Of a DNA stretch of 64,000 bases, positions 47,702-56,208 are shown piece by piece. Origin of the DNA: Caulobacteraceae bacterium (lineage in GTDB: Bacteria; Pseudomonadota; Alphaproteobacteria; Caulobacterales; Aquidulcibacteraceae); assembly GCA_016703335.1 (NCBI GenBank), contig JADJCG010000032.1, forward strand, positions 1 to 64,000, in the 5' to 3' direction. Each line of letters opens with the position of its first letter. Positions within the stretch are counted from its first letter, which is position 1. Below the pieces are notes generated by a model, which was not told where the DNA came from, searched no databases, and saw only the letters and a program-made list of their open reading frames with translations. The translations under genes and the position numbers were made by a program.

Positions 47702-48705
47702 TCGCTAGCGCGCCGAAGTCTTGGCGCGTCGGTTGCGTTTCAAGCTCTTCCGTGCGCCACACATAGGTGTACGCGAGCCGCCACGAACCAGCGCTCACAG
47801 CAAAGCCAGTCTGGAAGTCCGCGACGTAAGGATTGCGCTCGACCGAGGCGCTGTCCTCGAACGTGTTGCCATCGAGGAAGAGATTGCGCGCTACCGCACG
47901 GCCTTCGACGCCAGCGAAAACTTGCCACGAGAGTGGCCCGCCGGAAAAATGCTCGACGCCGGCGAGCGAGGGGCGCACGCGCGGCGGCCCGTAATCGTTA
48001 TCCAGCCGCCAGCCGACGCGACAGCTGCGCCAACGCGCGCTTCGGTGCGCAACGTGCCGAGTGTGACGCCTGCGCTCGGCGTCAGATCAAACTCCAGCCC
48101 GCCAATGTCCGTCGAAAGCTGCGCCCACGGCGGTCGCCAGCGGCGATCAAACGAAACAGCGAACGCGAACTCATCATGCAGTTGGCTATCCCAGCCCAGC
48201 GGCTGCGGTGCGCCCAAGATTTGGTGGATGCCACTCTGCGCTTCTTCGCCAAGCGCGGAGGGGCCAGTCATGCCAAACTCAAGCTCGTACGTATCAAGAT
48301 AGCGCGGTTCAGCCCGCCTTCGCGGTCCTCTTCGGCGCCGACCATGATCTGCATGTAAAGCCAACCGGCATACGGGTGTTGATCCGGCGGCGCTGGCACG
48401 GCGCCAATATCTTCGGGCGTGAAGATCGATTGCCCGATCGCAATGCCCCAAAAATCGGGATCGCTGCCGGAGAGCGCGTTCGTCAATCCGCGTGTCGGCG
48501 CCAGGAAGCCTGGCACTTCATCGACCTGGCTCACATAAGCGAGCTTGATGCCGGACGTGTAGTTCCGGTCAGCGCCCGAAGAGAGGCTGTCGTTCTCGAC
48601 CGCGATAGAGAAGACGCCGCTATTGCCCGCTTCTGCATCTTGCGCGAGGGCCGTACCCGGCGACATCGCAGCTAGCAGCGCCGCACCGCCAAGCAAATGC
48701 TTCAA
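47685..48705 (-). pseudogene. LpxR/DUF2219-type lipid A deacylase, two frameshifts
   Basis: Outer-membrane barrel that removes 3'-acyloxyacyl groups from lipid A in characterised members. TTG start at 48705 overlaps the DUF465 stop (TTGA). The signal is KHLLGGAALLAAMSPGTALA, then FSIAVENDSLSSGADRNYTS, GIKLAYVSQ and QHPYAGWLYMQIMVGAEE (the catalytic N/D/Y/H region of the family). Shifts near 48310 and 47970 are needed to continue through YLDTYELEFGMTGPSALGEE, VASAGGWITI and VRPSLAGVEHFSG-like RPSLAGVEHFSGGPLSWQVF to FGALAISVRL. ~340 aa if restored. Confidence 0.8.
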
Positions 48706-48941
48706 GCGATGATGTCCGGCATCAGCCGATCCTCGATCCATTTAATCTGGTCCCTCAACACGAGCTTGCGCTTCTTAAGGCGCGCCAGCTGCAGCGCATC
48801 CCCACCGCTCTGCTCTTGAAGAGCAAAAATGGCGGAGTCGAGGGCGCGATGCTCCTCGCGATACTCCAGAAGCCGCGCCTTAAGCGCGCGCCTTTCTGGC
48901 GTGTCGTTAATGTCGAAGCCGGTTCCGTCTTCGGAATCCAT
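48702..48941 (-). CDS. DUF465 (YdcH-like) protein
   Basis: 79 aa from ATG 48941. A helical hairpin typical of DUF465: LKARLLEYREEHRALDSAIF, LQEQSGGDALQLARLKKRKL and VLRDQIKWIEDRLMPDII. Small cytosolic protein of unknown role. Its stop overlaps the TTG start of the lipid A deacylase-like gene. A second DUF465 gene lies divergently at 49157. Confidence 0.88.
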   Translation of the reverse strand: MDSEDGTGFDINDTPERRALKARLLEYREEHRALDSAIFALQEQSGGDALQLARLKKRKLVLRDQIKWIEDRLMPDIIA

Positions 48942-49156
48942 GAGCAAGCGTTCCGCGGTTCCACACGCAGCCCCGTGTGCGCGCGAATTTTCAGATAAGA
49001 CACGCCTCTCGGGCGCTGTAAAGCGGCGGACGCCCGCGAAATTTTCGGTCAGAATCAGGCGGCAATAAGAAAGTTTATTTTTGTTGATGATGTAAGGAGA
49101 CAACACAAAAAAAGCGGAGCATCCTCGGACTCGCCCAAGCTAGAGGAGGCGCCTTA

Positions 49157-49334
49157 ATGGCTATCGAGCAGCGGCTGCGCGAACTGGACGCGCGCCATCG
49201 GGATCTCGACATCATCATAAAAAGCGAAGCCCAGCATCCTTCCGTAGATGCGACGCGGCTCGGCGATGAAACGCCAAAAACTCAAACTAAAAGAAGAAAT
49301 CGAAACGCTCCGACACGGTCCCGGGCACAATTAG
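49157..49334 (+). pseudogene. DUF465 (YdcH-like) protein, one frameshift
   Basis: ATG 49157 begins MAIEQRLRELDARHRDLDII, IKSEAQHPSVDATRL; a one-base excess in the cggctcggcg stretch near 49262 breaks it. In the next frame it continues AMKRQKLKLKEEIETLRHGP and ends GHN with TAG at 49332-49334. If corrected, 58 aa, a typical short DUF465 protein. An AGAGGAGGCGCC ribosome-binding region precedes the start. Likely a read error rather than a true pseudogene. Confidence 0.75.
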
Positions 49335-49417
49335 CGCGAACCGCGCATGATCAGCCGGCGGCGCTCAATGCCAGTACGCAGTTGAGCGCGCGCCACTGCT
49401 AATTCTAGGCTCTCGCT

Positions 49418-49948
49418 TCAACGCGCCGCCACGGTCCCCGCATCGACGAGCGCGATATAACGGCCATACCCTTGCGCTTCCATTTGCGCGCGCGGGATGA
49501 AGCGGATCGCACAGCTATTTACGCAGAACCGCTGACCGCCCGAACCGCGCGGCCCGTCATCGAACACGTGGCCCAAGTGACCGAATTTCGATCCGGCGCA
49601 TGCCCATCGTGTAGTCTCGCGCATGACAATGTTGTTCGGATCCACCGGGCGCGTGAAGCTCGGCCAGCCTGAGCCACTGTCAAACTTGTCGGTCGAGACG
49701 AACAGCGCTTCGCCGGTGCGCGCCTCAACGTAGAGGCCGGCCTCGTGGTTGTTCCAATACTGGTTGTCAAACGCCCGCTCGGTGCCGTTGTTGTCCATCA
49801 CCCAATCGCGCAACCGCTCCAGTGCGTCAGGCGAACGTTCGGTTTGCTCGGCGGTGGCGGGCGCATTGCGTTGCTGGGCGTAGGCGTAAACACCCGCGCC
49901 GCTGGCAAGGATAGTAATAGCAGCGAGGAGGGCGGGGAACAGTTTCAT
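49418..49948 (-). CDS. msrB: Peptide-methionine (R)-S-oxide reductase, exported (compensating indels inside)
   Basis: Repairs methionine-R-sulfoxide in proteins. 176 aa, with signal peptide MKLFPALLAAITILASGAGV, so probably periplasmic or membrane-anchored. Motifs: FDNQYWNNHEAGLYVEARTG, FDSGSGWPSFTRPVDPNNIV, HLGHVFDDGPRGSGGQRFCV with the catalytic Cys, and NSCAIRFIPRAQMEAQG. Between MRE and FGHLGH the written frame gives TTRWACAGSK, whereas another frame gives DYTMGMRRIEIRS, the expected MsrB sequence; two opposite one-base indels explain this. The zinc CxxC pairs are absent. Divergent from msrA. Confidence 0.9.
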   Translation of the reverse strand: MKLFPALLAAITILASGAGVYAYAQQRNAPATAEQTERSPDALERLRDWVMDNNGTERAFDNQYWNNHEAGLYVEARTGEALFVSTDKFDSGSGWPSFTRPVDPNNIVMRETTRWACAGSKFGHLGHVFDDGPRGSGGQRFCVNSCAIRFIPRAQMEAQGYGRYIALVDAGTVAAR

Positions 49949-50038
49949 GAGGCTTGGTTCCAGGTTCGAAGCTTATGCGGCTGACCTTTCGCGTCGGTTG
50001 CTTGAAACCGCGGCGCGGTTTCGGTCGTATAGAGCAGC

Positions 50039-50646
50039 ATGATCCGTCGCGCCTTTCTCGCAAGCCTGTTGTTCCTGGTCGCCGCTTGTTCGGCGGAGCC
50101 GTCCTCCGCCCAGCAACCTCGCCAAGCGCCACTGCCGTCCGGTCAGCAGGAGGCCGTTTTCGCTGGCGGTTGCTTCTGGTGCATGGAGCACGACATGGGC
50201 GCGCTGCCCGGCGTCACCTCCGTGATGAGCGGCTACACCGGCGGCCGCAACGCAAACCCAACGTACGAAAACACACGGGCCACTTTGAAGCCGTGCGCGT
50301 GCGTTTCGATCCAAGCGTGATCACATACCGCCAGCTGGTTGATCGCTACTGGCAGTTCACTGACCCCACCGATAACGGCGGCCAGTTCTGCGATCGTGGC
50401 TCAAGCTATCGCCCTGCCATCTTCGTCACACCTGCACAACGCGCCGACGCCGAAGCCAGCAAAGCTGCGATCGTCGCAGGTGGCCGCGTAAACGGCCAAG
50501 TCATCACGCCGATCCTCGATCTCGGCCCGTTCACCGAAGCCGAAGAATACCACCGCGACTACGCGCGCCGAAATCCCGCGCACTACGCCGCGTACCGCAC
50601 AGGGTGCGGCCGCGACGCGCGCTTACGGGCAGTGTGGCGGCGTTAG
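50039..50646 (+). pseudogene. msrA: Peptide-methionine (S)-S-oxide reductase MsrA, lipoprotein-like, one frameshift
   Basis: Reduces methionine-S-sulfoxide. ATG 50039; lipoprotein-type signal MIRRAFLASLLFLVAAC. The catalytic motif is AVFAGGCFWCMEHDMGALPG, then VTSVMSGYTGGRNANPTYEN. One base is missing at about 50270, after which the frame resumes TGHFEAVRVRFDPSVITYRQ, WQFTDPTDNGGQFCDRGSSY, RPAIFVTPAQ and EEYHRDYARRNPAHYAAYRT. 202 aa if corrected. Together with the divergent msrB it forms an envelope methionine-repair pair. Confidence 0.92.
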
Positions 50647-51284
50647 CCTTCGTCGCTCGACGCCGGCTCTTGCTCGTACGTCTCGCTCGGCACCGTTTCC
50701 TGAGCTGACTTCAGCGTTTTCGATTCGGCCTTAGCGTTGCGCTTGTCAGCACGCGCCTTCGCGGCCGCTGCATCTGACACCACAGCGTCGAGCTCGATCT
50801 GGCTGCAGAGGCCGATCGTCACCGGATCGACCGGCTTGATCTGCGAGCTGTTCCAGTGCGCGCGGCTGCGGACTTGTTCGATGGTGGCTTTCGTCGTACC
50901 GATCAGCTTCACGATCTTGGAGTCCGGCACTTCCGGGTGGTTCTTCAAGAACCAGTTGATGGCGTCCGGGCGATCTTGGCGGCGGGCGATCGGCGTATAA
51001 CGTGCGCCCTTCTTCTTCACTTGCGGCAGGTCGATACGCTTCTGCTCAAGCGGCTTCAGGACATAGCTCTCTTCGCCTTCGCCCTTGGCGATCTCTTCGC
51101 GCGAGAGAAAGCCGCCCGCGATCGGGTCAACGCCGCGGATACCTTTGGCGACGTCTTCATTGGCAATGCCCTGAACTTCGAGCGGGTGCAGGCCGGTGAA
51201 ATCGGCGACCTGTTTGAAGGTCAGTGAGGTGTTTTCAATGAGCCAGACGGCGGTCGCCTTCGGCATCAGCACGTTCGAGGTCAT
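50643..51284 (-). CDS. trcR: Cell-cycle transcriptional regulator TrcR (DUF1013)
   Basis: 213 aa. Signature N-terminus LMPKATAVWLIENTSLTFKQ, VADFTGLHPLEVQGIANEDV and KGIRGVDPIAGGFLSREEIA, then TPIARRQDRPDAINWFLKNH, PEVPDSKIVKLIGTTKATIE and SRAHWNSSQIKPVDPVTIGL. In Caulobacter TrcR associates with RNA polymerase and affects the CtrA and GcrA regulons. The C-terminal tail is Ala/Glu/Ser-rich and variable. The start could be the second Met of LMPKA. Confidence 0.93.
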   Translation of the reverse strand: MTSNVLMPKATAVWLIENTSLTFKQVADFTGLHPLEVQGIANEDVAKGIRGVDPIAGGFLSREEIAKGEGEESYVLKPLEQKRIDLPQVKKKGARYTPIARRQDRPDAINWFLKNHPEVPDSKIVKLIGTTKATIEQVRSRAHWNSSQIKPVDPVTIGLCSQIELDAVVSDAAAAKARADKRNAKAESKTLKSAQETVPSETYEQEPASSDEG

Positions 51285-51487
51285 GGGGGAGGCTCCAGAT
51301 ACGCAAAAGCGCCCGGCGTCGTCGCCAGGCGCTAGCCATGTGGTGCAACGGGCTGACGCATCCGGGCGCGGACGAAGTCAGTTGAGGGGCGATATAGCGC
51401 CGGGGTTGGCGGAAGGGAAGGTGAGATTCGGATGACGGCAGTGAGAAATCACACTTAACTGCGCCGTGTGGGTCCAAGGGGGATGTG

Positions 51488-53185
51488 ATGCTGCGCCGAA
51501 CAATACTTGCCGCTTTAGCCGCGCTTTCGCTTGCCGCGTGCGCCTCGACGCAAAGCGCCCCGCGCTACGACGTTATTATCGCCAACGGCACAGTCTATGA
51601 CGGCTCCGGTGGCGCGCCCCTGCGTGCGGACCTTGGCATCACCGGCGAGCGCATCAGCGCCATCGGCAACCTCGCCGGCGTGCCCGCAGGCCAGCGCATT
51701 GACGCCACCGGCATGGCCGTCGCGCCGGGCTTCATCAACATGCTCTCTTGGTCGACGGAGTCGCTGATCGAGGATGGGCTATCGCAGAGCGACATCCGCC
51801 AAGGCGTGACGCTCGAAGTTATGGGCGAAGGTTGGTCGATGGGCCCGATCAACGACGCGATGCGCGCCGACATGATCCGCCAACAAAGCTACATTCAGTT
51901 CGATCCGGCCTGGACGACGCTCGGCGAATACATGGATCACATGGTCGAGCGCGGCATCACGCCGAACATCGCGAGCTATGTTGGCGCGACGACCGCACGC
52001 ATCCACGTGCTCGGCGAAGCCGATCGCGCCCCGAACGCACAAGAGCTGGCGCAGATGCAGGACCTCGTCCGCCAAGCCATGCGCGAAGGCGCTCTCGGCG
52101 TCGGCTCATCTTTGATCTATGCGCCCGCCGCTTATGCGCAAACCGATGAACTGATCGCGCTGACAGCCGCCGCTGCCGAATTCAATGGCGGCTACATCTC
52201 TCACATGCGCTCCGAGGGGGATCGCTACCTTGAAGCCATCGACGAACTCGTCGCGATCGGCCGCGCAACCGGTGCGCGCGTACAAATGTATCACATGAAG
52301 CCCGCTGGCGAGGGGAATTGGGGCCTCTCCGAGCCCGGCCTCGCGCGCCTCAACGCAGCCCGCGCCGAAGGCATCGACGTCACTGCAAATGTCTACACCT
52401 ATCTCGCTGGCGCCACTGGGCTCGACGCTTCAATGCCGCCGTGGGTGCAAGAGGGTGGTCACGATGCATGGGTGGCGCGCCTGCGCGACCCGGCGATCCG
52501 CGCGCGCGTGCTGCGCGAGATGCGCGCGCCGGCGCAAGGATGGGAAAACCTTTATCAACTCACGCGCGGCCCGCAGGACGTCATCCTCATCGGCTTTCGC
52601 AATCCGGAGTTGCGCGGTTACACCGGCCAAACCTTGGCGCAAGTCGCCGCCGCACGCGGCACGAGCCCGGAAGATACGATCATCGATCTCGTCATCGCCG
52701 ACAATTCGCGCGTCGATACGGCCTACGTGCTGATGAGCGAAGAAAATCTCGAACGCAATTTGCGTTGGCCTTATACGATGCTTGGCTCGGACGCAGGCTC
52801 GATGGCGCCCGAAGGCGCGTTCCTCCAATTCAATCCGCATCCGCGCGCCTACGGCAACGTTGCGCGCTTCTTGGGCCGCTACGTCCGCGAGCGCCAAGTC
52901 ATGCCGCTAGAAGAGGCAATCCGCCGTCTGACATCATTGCCCGCGCAATCGATCGCCATCCGCGACCGCGGCTCACTACGAGCTGGCTACTTCGCCGATG
53001 TCGTCATCTTCGATCCTGCGACCATCGCCGATCACTCCACTTTCGAAAATCCTCATGCTTATTCAACCGGCGTCCGCGATGTGTTCGTCAATGGCGAGCA
53101 AGTGCTTCGCAACGGCGAGCACACTGGCGCGCGCCCAGGCCAAGTGGTTCGCGGTCCAGGTTGGACAGGGTGGGACGCCGAATGA
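51488..53185 (+). CDS. D-aminoacylase-like amidohydrolase lipoprotein
   Basis: 565 aa from ATG 51488. The lipoprotein signal is MLRRTILAALAALSLAAC. Amidohydrolase fold of the N-acyl-D-amino-acid deacylase group: DVIIANGTVYDGSGGAPLRA, VAPGFINMLSWSTESLIEDG, LEVMGEGWSMGP, GALGVGSSLIYAPAAYAQTD, ISHMRSEGDRYLEAIDELVA, QMYHMKPAGEGNWG and MLGSDAGSMAPEG. The usual HxH metal pair after APGFID is absent (NMLSW instead), while later His and the GSDAG aspartate remain; one-metal or altered chemistry is possible. Envelope location. Confidence 0.88.
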   Translation: MLRRTILAALAALSLAACASTQSAPRYDVIIANGTVYDGSGGAPLRADLGITGERISAIGNLAGVPAGQRIDATGMAVAPGFINMLSWSTESLIEDGLSQSDIRQGVTLEVMGEGWSMGPINDAMRADMIRQQSYIQFDPAWTTLGEYMDHMVERGITPNIASYVGATTARIHVLGEADRAPNAQELAQMQDLVRQAMREGALGVGSSLIYAPAAYAQTDELIALTAAAAEFNGGYISHMRSEGDRYLEAIDELVAIGRATGARVQMYHMKPAGEGNWGLSEPGLARLNAARAEGIDVTANVYTYLAGATGLDASMPPWVQEGGHDAWVARLRDPAIRARVLREMRAPAQGWENLYQLTRGPQDVILIGFRNPELRGYTGQTLAQVAAARGTSPEDTIIDLVIADNSRVDTAYVLMSEENLERNLRWPYTMLGSDAGSMAPEGAFLQFNPHPRAYGNVARFLGRYVRERQVMPLEEAIRRLTSLPAQSIAIRDRGSLRAGYFADVVIFDPATIADHSTFENPHAYSTGVRDVFVNGEQVLRNGEHTGARPGQVVRGPGWTGWDAE

Positions 53186-53305
53186 GTTGTTCTTTTCACC
53201 GTTTGGCCTAATCCTAGGCCTTGCCATCGCTTCGGTGATTTGCGGCCTTCGCGCTCGCGCGGAACTCTCGCTCCACGCCACCGTTCTTTTCGAAAGGAGA
53301 GTTCC

Positions 53306-53485
53306 ATGGCCGAACCGCGCCAACCCGACAGCCACAAGAACGCCCAGACCGGCGTGAAACCAGGCTCCACCCCGAGCACGCCCGGGCCCAAAGGCGATCG
53401 TCCCGTGCCGGAGGAAGATGTCTTCGGCGGCGCCGAACGCGTCCGCAAAGGCAAAGACGTCAGTTCGCCGAACGCTAAGCCCTAA
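53306..53485 (+). CDS. Small disordered protein, 59 aa
   Basis: ATG 53306 with an excellent ribosome-binding site (GAAAGGAGAGTTCC). The product is Pro/Gly/Lys-rich (GVKPGSTPSTPGPKGDRPVP, EEDVFGGAERVRKGKDVSS) with no hydrophobic core, hence probably disordered. No family recognised; coding support comes from the start signal and codon use. Confidence 0.6.
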   Translation: MAEPRQPDSHKNAQTGVKPGSTPSTPGPKGDRPVPEEDVFGGAERVRKGKDVSSPNAKP

Positions 53486-53500
53486 AGCTGGTGACGTCGC

Positions 53501-53575
53501 CCTTCGACAAGCTCAGGATGACGCGGCTTCGAGGCGCCGATGTAAGAATGGCGTCATGCTGAGCCGGTCGAAGCA
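53501..53575. repeat. REP-like inverted repeat (CCTTCGACAAGCTCAGG type)
   Basis: Imperfect inverted repeat: CTTCGACAAGCTCAGGATGA on the left (53502-53521) and CATGCTGAGCCGGTCGAAG on the right (about 53555-53573), around ~30 bp. The core TTCGACA-GCTCAGG recurs at 62470-62522, so this is a dispersed intergenic element. Such motifs are common between genes in several alphaproteobacteria. Confidence 0.7.
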
Positions 53576-53594
53576 CGACGCCACGCACCAATCT

Positions 53595-54554
53595 CTAATT
53601 CGTCAGCACAATCTTCCCGGCATGCGCACCGCCGCTGAGCCGCGCGTGCGCTTGCTCTGCTTCGTTCAGCGTAAACGTTGAATCGATCACCGGCTTCACG
53701 CGCCCCGCCGCGATCCATGGCCAAACATTGCGCTCGACCTGCGCAGCGATCCGCGCTTTTTCCTCAATGCTCCGCGAGCGCAGCGTTGAGCCGCTCAGCG
53801 ACAACCGCTTCAGCATCATCCGCATCAAATTGAGCTGCACCGTCGGCCCCTGCAGAAACGCGATCATCACGACCCGTCCCTGATCTTTCAGAACGTCCAA
53901 ATTCTTCTGCACATACGGCCCGCCGACCATATCGAGAACCACATCCGCGCCTCCCGCATCGCGCACCACGGCTTCCCAATCCTCGGTGCGATAATTAATG
54001 CCGCGATCGGCGCCGAGCTTCTCGCAGAGCTTTACCTTCTCCGCGTCGCCCGCCGTTGCCAGCACGCGCGCGCCATGCGCCTTAGCCATCTGGATCGCCG
54101 TTGTGCCAATGCCGGAGGCGCCGCCGTGCACCAGCAGCGTTTCGCCTTGCTTCAGGGCGCCGCCTTCGAACACGTTGGCCCACACAGTAAACACTGTCTC
54201 CGGCAACGCCGCCGCCTCAACCATCGAAAGCCCAGCAGGGATCGGCAGCGCCGCGCCTTCATGCGCCGTCGCGTATTCCGCGTAGCCGCCGCCCGCGAGC
54301 AGCGACGTAACCTTGTCGCCGACACGCCAGCGCGTAACCCCATGGCCGACTTCGACCACTTCGCCCGCCACCTCTAACCCCAGCACGGGTGAAGCCCCCG
54401 GCGGGGGCGGGTAGAGCCCGGCGCGCTGCACAAGGTCCGGCCGGTTCACGCCTGCCGCCTCGACGCGGATCAAAATCTCATGGTCGCCCGCCTTCGGCAC
54501 ATCGTCAGTGACCAAGGAAAGCGGCTTGTCCGGCGCGTGAAAAACTCTGCGCAT
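53595..54554 (-). CDS. NAD(P)H-quinone oxidoreductase (zeta-crystallin/PIG3-like)
   Basis: Zinc-independent medium-chain dehydrogenase, ~319 aa from ATG 54554 (a GTG lies 18 bp upstream). MRRVFHAPDKPLSLVTDDVP, then the quinone-reductase motif VEAAGVNRPDLVQRAGLYPP, LGLEVAGEVVEVGHGV, TLLVHGGASGIGTTAIQMAK (NADPH-binding AxxGxxG) and KLCEKLGADRGINYRTEDWE. Ends VIDSTFTLNEAEQAHARLSG with GAHAGKIVLTN. Likely reduces quinones or enones. Convergent with the small ORF at 53306. Confidence 0.93.
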   Translation of the reverse strand: MRRVFHAPDKPLSLVTDDVPKAGDHEILIRVEAAGVNRPDLVQRAGLYPPPPGASPVLGLEVAGEVVEVGHGVTRWRVGDKVTSLLAGGGYAEYATAHEGAALPIPAGLSMVEAAALPETVFTVWANVFEGGALKQGETLLVHGGASGIGTTAIQMAKAHGARVLATAGDAEKVKLCEKLGADRGINYRTEDWEAVVRDAGGADVVLDMVGGPYVQKNLDVLKDQGRVVMIAFLQGPTVQLNLMRMMLKRLSLSGSTLRSRSIEEKARIAAQVERNVWPWIAAGRVKPVIDSTFTLNEAEQAHARLSGGAHAGKIVLTN

Positions 54555-54633
54555 CGTTGACGGCTTAAGCACGCGCGCCTCCCTTCAACTTGAGATCAGT
54601 TGGGATTATACTGGGGTCAGAGGAGATTGGCAC

Positions 54634-54834
54634 ATGATCGAAGACGATCCGTTCGCGCCGCCTGCCAAAAAGGCGGTTCCGCTGCAGCAGCAATTGGAGG
54701 TCGCCTCGATCGATGAGCTTGAGGTCCGCATTCAGAAGCTGAAGGCTGAGATCGCACAGTGCGAGGAGGCGATCACAAAGAAGCGGGCACAGCGCGCGGC
54801 GGCGGATTCCGTGTTCGGATCGCGCCCGTCTTAA
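54634..54834 (+). CDS. DUF1192 protein
   Basis: 66 aa. The typical DUF1192 layout: IEDDPFAPPAKKAVPLQQQL, ASIDELEVRIQKLKAEIAQC and a terminal helix with SVFGSR. Small helical protein of unknown function, recurrent next to quinone oxidoreductase and DUF1465/rcdA genes in alphaproteobacteria. Precedes rcdA by 58 bp on the same strand. Confidence 0.92.
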   Translation: MIEDDPFAPPAKKAVPLQQQLEVASIDELEVRIQKLKAEIAQCEEAITKKRAQRAAADSVFGSRPS

Positions 54835-54892
54835 CCCATTGCGGTTCGGTATCGACTATGACCGGCCCGCGCCTTGCGACCTTCAAAGCCTC

Positions 54893-55414
54893 ATGACCGA
54901 TAAGAACCAAACTTCTCCTAAAACGGTGTCCTACGACGCCAAACGGGCGACTGACTTCGCCCGGTCGGAGCTTTTCGAGCGCACGTTTAAGGAAGGCATG
55001 GCGATGGTTGAGGAAACCGCCGCCTACCTCGATGGCCCAGGCCGCGCCGCTTCCAAGCGCCTCTCACGCGCCGCCGCGCTCGCTTATGCGGGCGAGAGCA
55101 TGCGCCTGACGACACGCCTCATGCAGGTCGCTTCGTGGTTGCTGGTGCAGCGCGCAGTGCGCGACGGCGAGATCCAGTTGGCGGAAGCGTCCAGCGAAAA
55201 GTACCGCCTGATCTCGCGCGAGCCGCAGCCGAGCTCACAGTTCGCCGGCAGCGATGAGCTTCCGGAAGCACTGAAGAGCCTCATCATCCGCGGCGGCGCC
55301 ATTTACGAACGCGTCCGCCGTCTCGACGAGACGATGTACGAAGCTGACAACCAAGCGCCGCCTAACGCCGTTGGTAACCAAATGGCGCGCCTGACAGAGG
55401 CCTTCGCCCGCTAA
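54893..55414 (+). CDS. rcdA: Regulator of CtrA degradation RcdA (DUF1465)
   Basis: 173 aa from ATG 54893, matching the length of Caulobacter RcdA; a longer upstream start is less likely. A three-helix bundle with KRATDFARSELFERTFKEGM, AMVEETAAYLDGPGRAASKR, ESMRLTTRLMQVASWLLVQR and AIYERVRRLDETMYEADN. RcdA is an adaptor in the CpdR-RcdA-PopA hierarchy that delivers CtrA and other substrates to ClpXP during the cell cycle. A terminator follows. Confidence 0.93.
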   Translation: MTDKNQTSPKTVSYDAKRATDFARSELFERTFKEGMAMVEETAAYLDGPGRAASKRLSRAAALAYAGESMRLTTRLMQVASWLLVQRAVRDGEIQLAEASSEKYRLISREPQPSSQFAGSDELPEALKSLIIRGGAIYERVRRLDETMYEADNQAPPNAVGNQMARLTEAFAR

Positions 55415-55526
55415 GCACGACGCTTGGGGTAGGCCGAGCTTGGCGTGCGCGCGCCGTCGATGTCGTTCTTGATCAAAGGGCACGTGGTCGCGAGCGCCTT
55501 GAATTTACACTAGCGCCGAACAGCAG

Positions 55527-55553
55527 AAAGCGGCCCGGGCGGCGGGCCGCTTT
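55527..55553 (+). terminator. Hairpin terminator after rcdA
   Basis: Perfect 11-bp stem AAAGCGGCCCG / CGGGCCGCTTT with a 5-nt loop, ending in TTTCACTT. Located about 110 bp beyond the rcdA stop; also symmetrical enough to act on leftward transcripts. Confidence 0.8.
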
Positions 55554-55659
55554 CACTTGGTTAGCTGAGGCCGCTGAGCGGGGGGGCTAGTAGCAGCCTC
55601 GCAAATACAACGGCGCGCTCCCGTAACCGTTCCGACAGCGCTTGTGAGTATCGCAAAAC

Positions 55660-55690
55660 GAAAAGGGCGCCGGATTGCTCCAGCGCCCTT
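55660..55690 (-). terminator. Terminator after rpmE
   Basis: 8-bp stem AAGGGCGC / GCGCCCTT with a 12-nt loop, followed on the minus strand by TTTTCGTTTTG. Lies about 25 bp after the rpmE stop. Confidence 0.88.
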
Positions 55691-55714
55691 GAACTTGTCA
55701 GCTCGAAGGAAGGC

Positions 55715-55948
55715 TCAGCCTTCCTTCTTCTTCATGAAGCCACCGAACTTGTCGTTGAAGCGCGACACGCGGCCGCCGCGGTCGAGCAAAGTTTGGTTGC
55801 CGCCGGTCCAGGCCGGGTGCGACTTCGGATCGATATCCAGCGCGAGCGCCGCGCCGTCTTCGCCGTAGGTCGAACGGGTCTTGAACGTCGAGCCATCGGT
55901 CATGGTGACCGTGATGAAGTGGTAATCGGGATGGCCTTCGGCTTTCAT
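55715..55948 (-). CDS. rpmE: 50S ribosomal protein L31
   Basis: 77 aa. MKAEGHPDYHFITVTMTDGS, FKTRSTYGEDGAALALDIDP, KSHPAWTGGNQTLLDRGGRV and a terminal FNDKFGGFMKKKEG, all typical of L31. The zinc CxxC motifs are missing, so this is the C-minus form usual in alphaproteobacteria. L31 bridges the ribosomal subunits. Monocistronic with its own terminator. Confidence 0.95.
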   Translation of the reverse strand: MKAEGHPDYHFITVTMTDGSTFKTRSTYGEDGAALALDIDPKSHPAWTGGNQTLLDRGGRVSRFNDKFGGFMKKKEG

Positions 55949-56043
55949 GACCCAGAATCCTGCGCGCCCCCATGCCGGGGGAGAAAATTGGAAGCGGGGC
56001 TGATAGCCTAAAGGTCTCTAGGGGGCAAGGGACCGTCTGACCC

Positions 56044-56208
56044 ATGATGTGGTTCGTGATCTGCGGAGCCATCAGCGCAGCCGTGGTAGCCTGGGCCAAG
56101 CGGCTCGAACGTCAGACGCAGGTAGCGGCCGAAGCCCGCCGCAGGCGGCGTAAGACTTGGCGTTGGCGCTACGAAGCCTCGCCGGAACAGAGAGAAGACC
56201 AAGTATGA
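56044..56208 (+). CDS. Small membrane protein, 54 aa
   Basis: ATG 56044: MMWFVICGAISAAVVAWAKR (one transmembrane helix), then an Arg-rich amphipathic tail (LERQTQVAAEARRRRRKTWR and YEASPEQREDQV). Its TGA overlaps the next ATG (ATGA), so the pair is translationally coupled. Unrecognised family, but topology mirrors the next gene. Confidence 0.6.
   Translation: MMWFVICGAISAAVVAWAKRLERQTQVAAEARRRRRKTWRWRYEASPEQREDQV

Noticed and set aside
49418..49948. A novel insertion in MsrB (TTRWACAGSK)
   Set aside because: The neighbouring frame supplies the family-conserved residues at the same place, so a pair of indels explains it better than a real variant.
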